Part shown: one piece after another, positions 8,428 through 17,645 of the stretch
How the letters are laid out: each line of letters opens with the position of its first letter
Position numbering within the stretch: position 1 is the first letter of the stretch
NCBI GenBank assembly: GCA_964496035.1
Contig: CAZBXI010000004.1
Span: 1-54,815 of the forward strand
DNA: 54,815 nt
Reading direction: 5' to 3'
Source: EX4484-217-1 sp964496035
GTDB taxonomy: Archaea > Thermoproteota > Thermoprotei_A > EX4484-217-1
Translations under genes and position numbers: made by a program
Notes under the pieces: generated by a model
The model's input: only the letters and a program-made list of their open reading frames with translations
Told to the model about the DNA's origin: nothing
Databases searched by the model: none

Positions 8428-9827
8428 TGCGGTTTTTTCCTCATAAACTTAGCTAAGAAGACTAAGAAATCTTTTAACTCAGCTTTCTCAATGAATTCTT
8501 TAATTTCTGGACCCGCATATACTTCAAAACCAAGCTCAAGTACGTACTTCCTCAAAGAAGCACTTAAACACTGCGGTATTAGTTTCCCACGTAGAAGCTC
8601 TTTAGCTCCTACATATTTACGTTTCTTAAGAACAACCCATCTCGAACCTTCAATCCAAGGACCAGCAATTGTTTCCTCAGAAGCTAAATATTTCTCAAGA
8701 AATTGCGATGCGTTAGGCTCTAAATAAACAGGAGGGCCTATGGTCTTCACGACACTAGGTAAAATTGCTTCCTCAAGCTCTATAATGAAAATAGCTTTTT
8801 GTTTTTCATCGCTCCACACATCGTAGTCTATGATTGTGAAATCAAACTTTCTAAGCATATGAACTATGTTTTCTATGTTTCTTTTAAGTAAACCCCAGAT
8901 AACATCTGCAGGCTTCTTCGGTATGTGGAAAACAATGAATATTAAGCTTGTTTTCCTTTTAGAGACATTTTCCATTATATTTTCAACGCTTACCTTCTCT
9001 ACGCGCGGGTAGAAGAAGTTGAAAGAGGGTTTTTTCAAATAGTACTTTGAGGCAGCAATGAATGTTGAAAGCGACTTCATAGAAACCGCTGCAGCAACAT
9101 TTCTCTTTGGGTCAACAGGGTCTATTACTATTAACGGTTGGTCTTTGAACCTCTTCTTAGCGTCCTCAACTCTAGGATAGCGTTTTTCTATGTCAATAAC
9201 AAATCCTGGTTTCCAGTACTTAGCGACATTAGTTAACGTATTTCTGAAAGTTTTATATTGTACTATAAGCAACTCTGTTAAGTAGCCGGAAAATCCTGAA
9301 ACTTTTATTTCAGCGCCATAAACTCCTATGCCTTTCAAAAACCTTTTAAGTAGTCTTACTTGGTCTTTTTCTTCCTTGCTCAACTTAGACTTAATGTAGG
9401 ATGTATGGAATGGTGTTCTATCTACTACGGTTTCAGCCTCCCATGCATGGTCGTGTTTTAATGCTGGTACAACGTCGACTTCTACGTTTTCAATATTAAG
9501 TCTGATATAGGGATGTTCAGCATAAGCTATTTCATGAGGCAAATCCTTTAATGCTTCAAATATTATTTTAAATCCCTCACTTTTAATCCACTGTTTTCCT
9601 AAATGTTTAGGGTAAAGAACAAATACGTCTAGATCCCATTCTCCGGAAAGCCATGTATCTTTAGCTACAGAGCCTTCTAGCTCAACATAAGCTTCTACAC
9701 CATACTCCCTTATCTTATTTTCAAGCCTACTTTTGACATACGTAAATATTTTATTTATTTTAGCTACTTCATCTGGCTTAGGTTTAATTTTTTCTAGAAC
9801 CTTCCTTTCTACTTCATTCTCATTCAA
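8415..9827 (-). CDS. cca: CCA tRNA nucleotidyltransferase, archaeal class I
   Basis: Adds or repairs the 3' CCA of tRNAs using CTP and ATP without a nucleic-acid template. At 470 residues it has typical archaeal length. The nucleotidyltransferase signature GSVAKDTWLSGEWDLDVF (about 52-69) carries the catalytic aspartates 65 and 67, and a third carboxylate lies in NVEVDVVPA. The TTG start at 9827 overlaps the end of thpR (CTTGAATGA), giving coupled translation. Although the tRNA-Pro gene in this window already encodes CCA, the enzyme is still needed for repair. Confidence 0.96.
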   Translation of the reverse strand: MNENEVERKVLEKIKPKPDEVAKINKIFTYVKSRLENKIREYGVEAYVELEGSVAKDTWLSGEWDLDVFVLYPKHLGKQWIKSEGFKIIFEALKDLPHEIAYAEHPYIRLNIENVEVDVVPALKHDHAWEAETVVDRTPFHTSYIKSKLSKEEKDQVRLLKRFLKGIGVYGAEIKVSGFSGYLTELLIVQYKTFRNTLTNVAKYWKPGFVIDIEKRYPRVEDAKKRFKDQPLIVIDPVDPKRNVAAAVSMKSLSTFIAASKYYLKKPSFNFFYPRVEKVSVENIMENVSKRKTSLIFIVFHIPKKPADVIWGLLKRNIENIVHMLRKFDFTIIDYDVWSDEKQKAIFIIELEEAILPSVVKTIGPPVYLEPNASQFLEKYLASEETIAGPWIEGSRWVVLKKRKYVGAKELLRGKLIPQCLSASLRKYVLELGFEVYAGPEIKEFIEKAELKDFLVFLAKFMRKKPQWLG

Positions 9828-10386
9828 GTTTTACTTCCCTAAGAGTCTTATATATAGGGCCCTTGAATGTTAAAATGCTCTGCTTAAGCCTTATACTAGT
9901 AACTTTCATAACACCTATTTCTACGTCAGCTAACTGGTTAAGAACTTTAACTAATTTACTCTTATTTCTTCCGCTCTTAACCCTTGCAATTGTTATATGT
10001 GGTTCAAAACCTTTAGTATCGGGTCTTATACCTAACTTCCTAAGCCCTTTTTCTATTTGCTTATGAATGTTCCTAAGTTCTTCCGCACCTCTGGACACCC
10101 CTACCCATATGACTCTCGGATTAGTTATTGTAGGAAATGCTCCTAAACCTTTAATTTCTATTTCAAAGGGCTTAGTTTTAGCAGCCAACATAGCCTTGTA
10201 TACTTCATCTATTAACGCTACAGGTATTTCCCCAAGAAACCTAAGTGTTAAATGTATGTTCTCCTTCTCAACGGGTTTCATATATACCCCTGTTGAAAGC
10301 ACCATTTCCTTTATTCTTTCTATTCTATCAAGAATTAACGGGTCTTCGATATCTACTGATACAAACGATCTTATACGTTCGCTCAT
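9820..10386 (-). CDS. thpR: RNA 2',3'-cyclic phosphodiesterase, 2H family
   Basis: A 188-residue 2H phosphoesterase that opens or forms 2',5' or 2',3'-cyclic phosphate linkages on RNA ends. Both catalytic tetrapeptides are present: HLTL (His45) and HITI (His130). AGGTG lies seven bases before the ATG. It heads the minus-strand group thpR-cca-kinase, with overlapping ends, which fits a tRNA-end metabolism operon. It may process ends left by tRNA splicing; that role is inference. Confidence 0.93.
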   Translation of the reverse strand: MSERIRSFVSVDIEDPLILDRIERIKEMVLSTGVYMKPVEKENIHLTLRFLGEIPVALIDEVYKAMLAAKTKPFEIEIKGLGAFPTITNPRVIWVGVSRGAEELRNIHKQIEKGLRKLGIRPDTKGFEPHITIARVKSGRNKSKLVKVLNQLADVEIGVMKVTSIRLKQSILTFKGPIYKTLREVKLE

Positions 10387-10455
10387 TACTTAGCACCTTA
10401 ACGCTAATGCTTTTAAGTGCATTTTCAAAATAGTTAATGCGAGGTAAGTATAAAA

Positions 10456-11010
10456 ATGCTTATAGTATGTGTTGTCGGCATGCCAGCTTCAGGCAAGGGT
10501 GTTGTTGTTGAGGAAGCTAGGAAAATGGGATTCCCAGTAATCGTTATGGGTGATGTTGTTAGGGAAGAAACCGTTAAACGGGGACTACCGTTAACGCCTC
10601 GCAACTTAAATATGGTTGCTCAAGATCTAAGAAGTAAGGAAGGCGAAGATGCTGTGGCTAAAAGATGTGTTAAGAAAATAAGGAAACTGAAAACCAATGT
10701 GGTAATAGTAGATGGTGTTAGAAGTTTAAAGGAAATTGAATGTTATAGAAGAGAATTAGGGAAAACAGTAATTATCGCTGTTCATGCTTCCCCTAAAACA
10801 AGATTCGAAAGAATACTGAAGAGAAATAGGCCAGGAGATCCTAAAAACTGGAGCGAGTTCGTGGAAAGAGACATGGTTGAGTTGGGTTTCGGACTAGGCA
10901 GCGTTATTGCATTAGCCGACTACATGATTGTAAATGAGGGAAGTATTGAAGAGCTAAAGAGAAATGCTCATGAAGTATTTAGGAAAGTACTTGCTACTGA
11001 GGGGGTTTAG
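10456..11010 (+). CDS. P-loop nucleotide kinase-like protein, UPF0200 family
   Basis: A 184-residue P-loop protein resembling nucleoside monophosphate or dephospho-CoA kinases. The Walker A motif is GMPASGKG (about 8-15), followed by a kinase-type MGDVVREE segment, VIVDGVRS (Walker B-like) and an arginine-rich lid (RFERILKRNRPGDP). The start has GAGGT upstream. It ends immediately before the next ORF (TAG then TTG, no gap), the paired arrangement known for UPF0200 and UPF0201 proteins. The true substrate is not known to me. Confidence 0.88.
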   Translation: MLIVCVVGMPASGKGVVVEEARKMGFPVIVMGDVVREETVKRGLPLTPRNLNMVAQDLRSKEGEDAVAKRCVKKIRKLKTNVVIVDGVRSLKEIECYRRELGKTVIIAVHASPKTRFERILKRNRPGDPKNWSEFVERDMVELGFGLGSVIALADYMIVNEGSIEELKRNAHEVFRKVLATEGV

Positions 11011-11445
11011 TTGGTCATAGTTAGAGTTGAAGGAGAAGTAAGACCCACAGAGGATGAAGGTAAAGTAAGGCAAGCTATACTTAACGTCTTTACTCCTGAA
11101 CATATAGAAGTTGAAGTACGAGGGAAGTATAAAGTTATTGTTGCGAAAGCCTACTCTCTAAAAAGTCTTACGAAACTACATAGACTATTGAGAGCTGAAA
11201 GAATACTAGACGCAGCTAGATCAATTTTAAAGAAGAATGCTAGTGAAAGATCATTAGTGTTCCATTTAAATAAGCAAGCAGCATTTCAAGGTAGACTCTC
11301 CTTCACTGAAGCATATGGTGAATCCCCTCTTGGACCGATAACGTTTATCATAGAAGACGTTGATGTGGAAAAACTCATAGACTGGTTAGCTCCTAAAACA
11401 GCACATGGGAAACCTCTATGGGAAATAGAAATGCCTAAGGAGTGA
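11011..11445 (+). CDS. UPF0201 (DUF54) family RNA-binding-like protein
   Basis: A 144-residue archaeal protein starting at TTG directly after the UPF0200 stop. The start is chosen because the frame is otherwise closed and the two genes are coupled. The N-terminal half (VRVEGEVRPTEDEGKVRQAI) and the later LVFHLNKQAAFQGRLSF segment are typical of UPF0201, an alpha/beta fold related to ribosomal L5-like RNA binders. Function is unproven; the fixed pairing with a nucleotide kinase-like partner suggests a joint role. It converges with rnz with no gap between the two stops. Confidence 0.85.
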   Translation: MVIVRVEGEVRPTEDEGKVRQAILNVFTPEHIEVEVRGKYKVIVAKAYSLKSLTKLHRLLRAERILDAARSILKKNASERSLVFHLNKQAAFQGRLSFTEAYGESPLGPITFIIEDVDVEKLIDWLAPKTAHGKPLWEIEMPKE

Positions 11446-12357
11446 TTAGAAAATCCATATGCTCATAAAGTCTTCAGCAACATATGTGTTTTCGAAAACA
11501 TCCTTTACACCTTTCAATAAGGGTTCTTCGGTATCGTAACGTGCACTTATATGGGTAAGGAAAAGAGATCTTACATTGGCTTTTCTAGCTATTACTGCAG
11601 CGTCGAGGGATGTTGAATGTCCTTGTTCATGAGCTTCTTTGGACATTGTAGGGTCAAATGTTGAATCATGTATTAGGACTATAGCATTTTTAGAGTACTC
11701 TACAGTTTTCTCTAGAGGTTTAGTGTCTCCAGTGTACGCTACCTTCACCTTATATTTTGGTGGAGTAACCACATCTGTCCATTTTATAACTCTCCCATTC
11801 TCTAAAACGACATCTTTACCTTCTTGAAGCATCTTCCATAAAGGTCCCTTAGGTACACCGAGTTTCTCAGCCTTTTCAACATCAAATTTCCCTAGGGTTT
11901 TTCTTTCTTCAAAAACATAACCGTAAGCTTCAAGTTGTCCATGTTCAACTTTAAACGCTCTAACAATGTAGTCTTCTCCTTCAAAAATAGTACCTTCATG
12001 AACACGTTTCAATAGTACTTTATATGGAGGGTCATGTCCTACACGGCTAATTACTGAAAGTATTAATTCAATAACGTCTTTCGGACCATAAATCTCCAAT
12101 GGGTCTTGTCTATTAAGCATTGCCATAGTATGTAATAGGCCGAAAACACCTAATACATGGTCGCCGTGGGAGTGCGTTATGAATATTTGCTTAGTTTTTA
12201 AAATGCTAAGCCCTGCTTTAACCATTTGTCTTTGAACACCTTCGCCAGCATCGAATAGTATGATTTTTCCCTTCCATTGAAGAGCTATAGCTGGAAGGCT
12301 GCGTTTAATTGTGGGTATAGCGGCGGATGTACCGAGGAATGTTATCTTAAGCTTCAC
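11446..12357 (-). CDS. rnz: ribonuclease Z (tRNA 3' endonuclease)
   Basis: A metallo-beta-lactamase-fold endonuclease that trims the 3' trailer of pre-tRNA. At 303 residues it is the usual short form. The zinc motif THSHGDH is at 61-67, and further histidines lie in VEHGQ, DSTF and LTHISARY. GTG at 12357 is the start, with a strong GAGGAGGT six bases upstream that overlaps the stop of the preceding gene. It is third in the minus-strand group prs-trmG10-rnz. Since tRNA-Pro here encodes CCA, cleavage must spare a genomic CCA. Confidence 0.96.
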   Translation of the reverse strand: MKLKITFLGTSAAIPTIKRSLPAIALQWKGKIILFDAGEGVQRQMVKAGLSILKTKQIFITHSHGDHVLGVFGLLHTMAMLNRQDPLEIYGPKDVIELILSVISRVGHDPPYKVLLKRVHEGTIFEGEDYIVRAFKVEHGQLEAYGYVFEERKTLGKFDVEKAEKLGVPKGPLWKMLQEGKDVVLENGRVIKWTDVVTPPKYKVKVAYTGDTKPLEKTVEYSKNAIVLIHDSTFDPTMSKEAHEQGHSTSLDAAVIARKANVRSLFLTHISARYDTEEPLLKGVKDVFENTYVAEDFMSIWIF

Positions 12358-12361
12358 TATG

Positions 12362-13405
12362 CTACCTCCTCTTCAGTACTACGATTATTCTTGTAAGGCT
12401 TTTATGTACTCTCATACTATGCTTCTCAACAAGCTCAAAAGCTTTTGAGGGAATAACTTCGAAAGGATCAACAGTATGTGGTAGTGCGAAAACTAGGTAC
12501 TTATTTTTCTTTATAATATCAGATGCTTCATTAAGGAAATCTCTAACTATATCCTTAACATTCCTACCTAGTGTTGTTGTTGAACGTCCATATGGGGGAT
12601 CCGTTGATATAGCATCAGCTTTAATCCAAGGGATTTTAGTAGCATCAGCTTGAATTATACCTAAAACATTGAACTTATAGAAGTCAAAATTTTGCTTAGC
12701 CCCTCTAATAAGATCCCATCTTAGCTCTGAACATAGACATTTAAGCCCAAGAAGATAAGCTTCAATAATGAATCCTCCAATACCGCAAAAAGGATCTAAA
12801 AACAAGTCCCCTTTCCTAGGCCTTGAAAGGTTTACAAAGAGCCTCGATATTTTAGGACTTAAAACTCCTGGATGAAAGAATGGTCTGCTTCTAGGTTTTC
12901 TTTTCAGAAACTGTTTAGTATCAAGCTCAGCAAGCTTAACTCCAAATACCGAACAGTTTTCTGTAAGAAGCACTCTAATAATGAGTTTAGGACTTGAAAG
13001 ATTAACTTTAGACGATGGTTCTTTAGATAATATAAGAGCGCCTATTTCTCTTTCTACAAAGCTACTTTTAACTTGCGAGAAATACTCTTTAATCCTTTTA
13101 GCTCTAACAGCAAAACATTTATTGGCTAAAAAACTCCAATCTATGTCCCTAGCAGAATTTCTTATTTGATCAAGACTTTCTGCTTCGTGAAAACCTAGAA
13201 GAATTCCTGCCTCTTTAACCATGGAAGCTCTTTTTATAATTTTCACAATTTTTTCAGGAGAATTTGCGGTTTCAATTAAAACTACTTGGTCCATATCCTT
13301 AATTACATGGTACTTTACCTTTTCAGCTTCTAATATGGCTCTTAACTCTGCTTTAGGTAGTGTTTCATGTTCTCCTGATAGGAGAAAGTAATATCTTGAG
13401 TACAT
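12362..13405 (-). CDS. trmG10: tRNA (guanine10-N2)-dimethyltransferase, THUMP type
   Basis: Methylates N2 of G10 in tRNA with S-adenosylmethionine. The N-terminal half (about 1-160) is a THUMP-type RNA-binding region. The C-terminal half carries a Rossmann methyltransferase with LDPFCGIGGFIIEAYLLG (SAM-binding loop) and the catalytic DPPYG in STDPPYGRST. At 347 residues it matches the archaeal Trm-G10 family. It lies ten bases after prs and four before rnz, consistent with one mRNA. The related Trm11 subunit is the eukaryotic homolog. Confidence 0.9.
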   Translation of the reverse strand: MYSRYYFLLSGEHETLPKAELRAILEAEKVKYHVIKDMDQVVLIETANSPEKIVKIIKRASMVKEAGILLGFHEAESLDQIRNSARDIDWSFLANKCFAVRAKRIKEYFSQVKSSFVEREIGALILSKEPSSKVNLSSPKLIIRVLLTENCSVFGVKLAELDTKQFLKRKPRSRPFFHPGVLSPKISRLFVNLSRPRKGDLFLDPFCGIGGFIIEAYLLGLKCLCSELRWDLIRGAKQNFDFYKFNVLGIIQADATKIPWIKADAISTDPPYGRSTTTLGRNVKDIVRDFLNEASDIIKKNKYLVFALPHTVDPFEVIPSKAFELVEKHSMRVHKSLTRIIVVLKRR

Positions 13406-13415
13406 TACCTAAACC

Positions 13416-14315
13416 TTAAACTTTCAAAATATTTTTGAGGACCTTGGCTATAGGCGGGGCTGCGGAAACTTTAGAGTACTCTGAGGGAACGGTGTCTGTA
13501 GCTACAATGTAATCTATTTTAGCTTTACGGAGTTTTTCTCTAGCATTACCTACTAATAGCGCATGGGTACATCCTACAATAACCTTCCTAGCACCTTGCT
13601 CTCTTACTGACTTAGCTGCTAAGGCTATTGTTCCTCCAGTGCTTATTATGTCGTCAACTATGATTACTTCTCTTTCTTTAACTGGTAGCTCCTTGGGTTT
13701 AACCTTTATTTCTCCTGTAACGGGGTCTCTCTTTTTTTCCAGATAATCATATTCAATACCGCCTAGTACTTCAGCTACTTTCATAGCATGGGATAGTGCG
13801 CCTTTATCTGGAGCAAGAACTACAGCGTTTCTTAGCTCAATATTCTCTCTTATATGTTTAGCTATTTCCTCCATAGCTGTTACGCTGTATGCGTTCCCTC
13901 CGAAATGTTCTAAGCTATACTTCTTATGTATGTCAACTGTTATGAAGTAGTCTGCTCCAGCATACTTTATCAGTTTAAGTAAAGTTTTTACACTAATAGG
14001 TTCTCCTTCAAGGAATCTTCTGTCTTGCCTAGAATATGCTAAGTAAGGAGCAACAACGATTATGTTCTTCGCTCCGAAGTCTTTAGCAGCATCTATTGCT
14101 AATAAGAGCTCGAAAATATGTTTATCTTGAGGGCTGTAAAGAGACTGAACTATAATAACATCGTTATCCATGATTTTTTCGATTTCCGAGAACCTAATAT
14201 ATGATTCTCCATCAGGAAATATTTTATGCTCAAGCTTTACATAAGGGATATTAAGTATTTCAGCTAACTTAGAGTCTATATTATTAGAGGCTGGACCACC
14301 AACTATTATTGCCAT
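13416..14315 (-). CDS. prs: ribose-phosphate pyrophosphokinase (PRPP synthetase)
   Basis: Makes PRPP from ribose-5-phosphate and ATP for nucleotide, His and Trp synthesis. The 299-residue protein shows the flexible-loop start FPDGESYIRF, SRQDRRFLEGEPISVK, the metal-binding VDIHKKYSLEHF, and the PRPP-binding loop VIIVDDIISTGGT. The short archaeal form lacks an obvious allosteric extension. It is the first gene of the prs-trmG10-rnz group, and its ATG has GAGG upstream. The promoter is shared with the divergent radical SAM gene in a 132-base gap. Confidence 0.96.
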   Translation of the reverse strand: MAIIVGGPASNNIDSKLAEILNIPYVKLEHKIFPDGESYIRFSEIEKIMDNDVIIVQSLYSPQDKHIFELLLAIDAAKDFGAKNIIVVAPYLAYSRQDRRFLEGEPISVKTLLKLIKYAGADYFITVDIHKKYSLEHFGGNAYSVTAMEEIAKHIRENIELRNAVVLAPDKGALSHAMKVAEVLGGIEYDYLEKKRDPVTGEIKVKPKELPVKEREVIIVDDIISTGGTIALAAKSVREQGARKVIVGCTHALLVGNAREKLRKAKIDYIVATDTVPSEYSKVSAAPPIAKVLKNILKV

Positions 14316-14447
14316 AGTCCTCTACCGTGTTGATTATTTCTAGGCCTACGTGTTTTAAATGTTCTGATTTCGTAACGATATGAACTTAAATACATTAAGT
14401 ATGTAAAACCTAGAAGTAGAGAAGTACTCGTAGGTGTATGCAATAAC

Positions 14448-15515
14448 ATGTCTAAGGCTAAAATAGGCTTAAGAGAAGCTATGTTATGGAAGCCTTTAGA
14501 AAACAGGAAGGTCTTATGCTACCTATGCTATAGGAAATGTGTAATACCTGAAGGCATGCTTGGGGTATGCTACACTAGGAAGAACATTGGCGGTAAACTG
14601 TATTCTATAGTTTACGGTAAGCTTACATCGATGAATATTGACCCTATAGAGAAGAAACCCCTCTTCCACTTTCACCCTGGATCAGAGGTAATGTCCATAA
14701 GTACTATTGGATGCAATTTCAGATGTGTTTTCTGCTGTAATTGGGTTTTAAGCCAGGAAAAAGAGGTTATGGGCAGATCAACTACGCCTGAAGAAGTTAT
14801 TAAATACGCTTTAAGCTATGGTGCAGACGGAATAAGCTATACGTATAATGAGCCAACAGTATTTTTCGAATTCGCATATGACACTGCTAAAATAGCTAAA
14901 AAACATGGGCTCTTCAATACTTTCGTAACCAACGGATACATGACCGTAGAGGCTATAGATGAAATAGCACCATACCTTGATGCTGCAACAGTTGATTTTA
15001 AAGCTTCAGGCGATCCATGGTTCCATAGGAAGTTTATGGCTGTAGGGGATATTAGCCCCGTTTTCGACACATTATTGGAAATGAAGAGGAAAGGAATCTT
15101 CATTGAAATAACAGACCTTATTGTTCCAAAATACGGGGACAAAATGGAGTATGTTAGAAAATTAACTCGATGGATTGTTGAAAATCTAGGTCCTGAAACA
15201 CCATTTCACCTAATAAGGTTCTTCCCTTCATACATGCTGACAAATCTACCATCAACTCCTATAGAAACGTTAGAGAAAGCAGCTAAAATAGCTAAAGAAG
15301 AAGGCTTACAGTATGTCTACATAGGTAATGCTCCAGGACATCCTTTAGAGTCAACGTATTGTCCGAGTTGCGGTAAGCTGGTTATTCAAAGATATGGTTT
15401 TGAAATTTTAAAGTGGAATCTAGCAGAGGATAATAGATGCATTTACTGTAAAGCGAAAATCAATATTAAGGGCACGTTTAAGGCAAAGCATAGGCATTGG
15501 TTATCTCTATTCTAA
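14448..15515 (+). CDS. amrS: AmrS-type radical SAM protein
   Basis: A 355-residue radical SAM enzyme of the AmmeMemoRadiSam group, formerly called pyruvate formate-lyase-activating-like. The cluster motif is CNFRCVFC (Cys89, 93, 96). Before it are paired cysteines (CYLCYRKC) and GVCYTRKN; after it are FVTNGYM and IRFFPSYML. Two C-terminal CxxC pairs (CPSCGK, CIYC) look like a zinc ribbon. The usual partners AMMECR1 and Memo are not in the window. The gene is followed after 15 bases by a GPN GTPase, probably cotranscribed. The substrate is unknown. Confidence 0.88.
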   Translation: MSKAKIGLREAMLWKPLENRKVLCYLCYRKCVIPEGMLGVCYTRKNIGGKLYSIVYGKLTSMNIDPIEKKPLFHFHPGSEVMSISTIGCNFRCVFCCNWVLSQEKEVMGRSTTPEEVIKYALSYGADGISYTYNEPTVFFEFAYDTAKIAKKHGLFNTFVTNGYMTVEAIDEIAPYLDAATVDFKASGDPWFHRKFMAVGDISPVFDTLLEMKRKGIFIEITDLIVPKYGDKMEYVRKLTRWIVENLGPETPFHLIRFFPSYMLTNLPSTPIETLEKAAKIAKEEGLQYVYIGNAPGHPLESTYCPSCGKLVIQRYGFEILKWNLAEDNRCIYCKAKINIKGTFKAKHRHWLSLF

Positions 15516-15530
15516 ACAAGGGTTCGAGCA

Positions 15531-16319
15531 ATGTATTTTATAACAGTTTTAGGAACAGCGGGTTCAGGAAAATCTGTTCTAACAGCAGCTTTCGCTGATT
15601 GGCTTGAAGATCAGCAGCTAAGCGTTTCCAGAGTAAACCTTGATCCAGCAGCTGAATGGCTGCCTTACAATCCAGACTTCGATGTTAGAGATCTAGTGAA
15701 TACTAGAGAGGTCATGGTTGAAAATAATTTAGGACCTAACGCCGCACTAATAGCTTCCGTCGATATGCTCATAAATTACATTGACGTTATACGTAAAGAA
15801 GTCTGGAGCGAGAAAACAAATTACGTTATAGTGGATACGCCTGGTCAGTTAGAACTATTTGCTTTCAGGAGTTCAGGACCACTGGTTTTATCGGCAATAA
15901 TAGGTGAGCATAAGTCGGTATCTTTGTACCTAATAGATGCTTTCTTTGCTCTTCAACCAGCAGCTTTTGTTTCAGCACTTCTGCTTTCATCTTCAGTAAT
16001 GCTTAGATTCAGTAAGCCCCAAATAAACGTGCTTTCTAAAGCAGATCTACTAACGGAATCTGAAATTGAGAAAGTCCTGCAATGGTTCGAAGACCCTATA
16101 GAGTTAATGAACGCTATAGATAATGAACCTGTTAGCTTTACAATAAAAGATCTTGCTAAGAGACTAGCTGAAACAATAACTGAAACCCAACTGGTACTTA
16201 AACCAATACCTGTATCGTCAAAGTTAAACATTGGCCTAGATAACTTGTATGCTGAAGTACAGAGAATCCTAGCCGGAGGCGAAGACTTTTTAACGGAAGA
16301 ACCTTCTGGAAGACTTTAG
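15531..16319 (+). CDS. GPN-loop GTPase
   Basis: A 262-residue GTPase of the GPN family, related to eukaryotic GPN1-3, which help assemble RNA polymerase. Motifs: Walker A GTAGSGKS (about 8-15), the DPAAEWLPY switch, the diagnostic GPN in NNLGPNAAL (about 68-76), VDTPGQLELF (G3) and LSKADLL (G4). Archaeal homologs form homodimers. It lies just after amrS. The long AT-rich gap that follows indicates the end of the transcription unit. Confidence 0.93.
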   Translation: MYFITVLGTAGSGKSVLTAAFADWLEDQQLSVSRVNLDPAAEWLPYNPDFDVRDLVNTREVMVENNLGPNAALIASVDMLINYIDVIRKEVWSEKTNYVIVDTPGQLELFAFRSSGPLVLSAIIGEHKSVSLYLIDAFFALQPAAFVSALLLSSSVMLRFSKPQINVLSKADLLTESEIEKVLQWFEDPIELMNAIDNEPVSFTIKDLAKRLAETITETQLVLKPIPVSSKLNIGLDNLYAEVQRILAGGEDFLTEEPSGRL

Positions 16320-16633
16320 ATACCCTTAAACTAACTCTACTGATTATTAAATATACGCTCTATTCAATAAACCTTCAAACATATTCATTACTAAGTTTTC
16401 TTGCTAAACATAACCGTTAAGAACACCGGAGAACTTAAAAATGTCTCATGGAAATAACTGAGTTAAAAAACCGAAAGTTCATGTTAAGGGAATACTCGTC
16501 TAAGAAATGATAATGTAAGGAGTAGAGGTAATTAAGGAGTTAAGTTTAAACCCTATAATGGTTTACGGAGAATATAAAGGAATACGAAGTAGTTAGCGCA
16601 AGAATAATTCTCGAATAACTGGTGTATGAAAGC
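16320..16633. other. 314-base gene-free stretch with a hairpin and promoter
   Basis: No ORF of note or RNA gene is seen. The last third has a perfect inverted repeat TAAACC-CTATAAT-GGTTTA at 16547-16565, followed by a TATA-like box GAATATAAAG at 16570-16579 and the start of the coiled-coil gene about 55 bases later. The hairpin directly abuts the promoter and could be a regulator site. The first two thirds are AT-rich with no recognised element on either strand. Confidence 0.5.
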
Positions 16634-17524
16634 ATGGATCTGGAAGAAATAGAGAAGGAAATAAGAAAAACACTTGATGAAATAGAGGAAACCAAAGATA
16701 CAATTAAGAAGCTAAAAGTGGAACGCGATGTAGTAAGGGAAAAGCTTAGAGAACTTATTGAAAAAAGAAGAGAACTTATAAGTGAGCATAAGCAGTTAAT
16801 AGAGAAAATAAAAACGCTGAGAAATGAAAAAAGAAACCTTCTAGAGCAAGCAAAGAATATTAAAGCAAGAAGAGATGAAGCATATAAGAAGCTTAAGGCA
16901 GTAATAGTGGAACTAGCTAATATTCGAAAAGAACTTCAGAAATACTCTAAACTACTAAAAATACCCATTGCCGAGTTAAGGAGGAGAATACAGCAGCTAG
17001 AATGGAAGCAGCAAACATCAATCTTAACATTAGATCAGGAGAAAGAGTTAATAGAGCAAATAGCTAAGCTCGAGGAAACACTAAACCAAGCTATCAAGGC
17101 TAAGGAGTTAAAAAACACCGTAACTGAATTGAAAGCCAAGCTAATTAAAGAAAGAATAGAGATAAAGGCTATAAGAGAGGAACTGCAGGAGCTATATTCT
17201 AAGCTGAACGAGTTAAAATCCGAAATAGAAGACCTATCGCAAAAGGCAAACATTGTCGGAGAGGAAATTAACAAACTAGGAAACGAAATAGGCGAACTGA
17301 AAGAAATGCTAAATAGAATAAATAGAAAGCTATCTGAGAATATAGAGAAACTAAGTAAGCTAAGGGAGAAGTATAATGAATTAAACGAAATTAAGAGAAA
17401 ATTAGAAATACAGAAAATTGTTGAAAAGAAGAAACGTGATATAGAAAAGAAAATAGGTAAAAGGAAAAGACTTGGCCTTGACGAACTAAGGATACTATTA
17501 GGCGAAATCAGCGAAGATGAGTAA
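16634..17524 (+). CDS. coiled-coil protein, function unknown
   Basis: A 296-residue protein made almost entirely of charged heptads (for example EEIEKEIRKTLDEIEETKD), predicting a long dimeric coiled coil, broken near 115-130 and perhaps 200. A basic C-terminus (KKKRDIEKKIGKRKRLG) ends in an acidic tip. I chose ATG at 16634 rather than GTG 16622 because GGTG at 16621-16624 has proper spacing to that ATG. It shows no ATPase heads, so it is not SMC or Rad50. The following DUF373 membrane protein has its own TATA-like box, so cotranscription is uncertain. Such proteins are found in many archaea, often annotated only as coiled-coil. Confidence 0.75.
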   Translation: MDLEEIEKEIRKTLDEIEETKDTIKKLKVERDVVREKLRELIEKRRELISEHKQLIEKIKTLRNEKRNLLEQAKNIKARRDEAYKKLKAVIVELANIRKELQKYSKLLKIPIAELRRRIQQLEWKQQTSILTLDQEKELIEQIAKLEETLNQAIKAKELKNTVTELKAKLIKERIEIKAIREELQELYSKLNELKSEIEDLSQKANIVGEEINKLGNEIGELKEMLNRINRKLSENIEKLSKLREKYNELNEIKRKLEIQKIVEKKKRDIEKKIGKRKRLGLDELRILLGEISEDE

Positions 17525-17645
17525 CATAGTTTAAGAACATTAAGGCATGGATTTCAGCTGTAGGTAAGAGTAAAAAATTAGATAAGACTTTTAATACAAA
17601 AAGTTAAGCGGGAAGCAAACTAGAGTTTACGAAGGAATAAAAATT

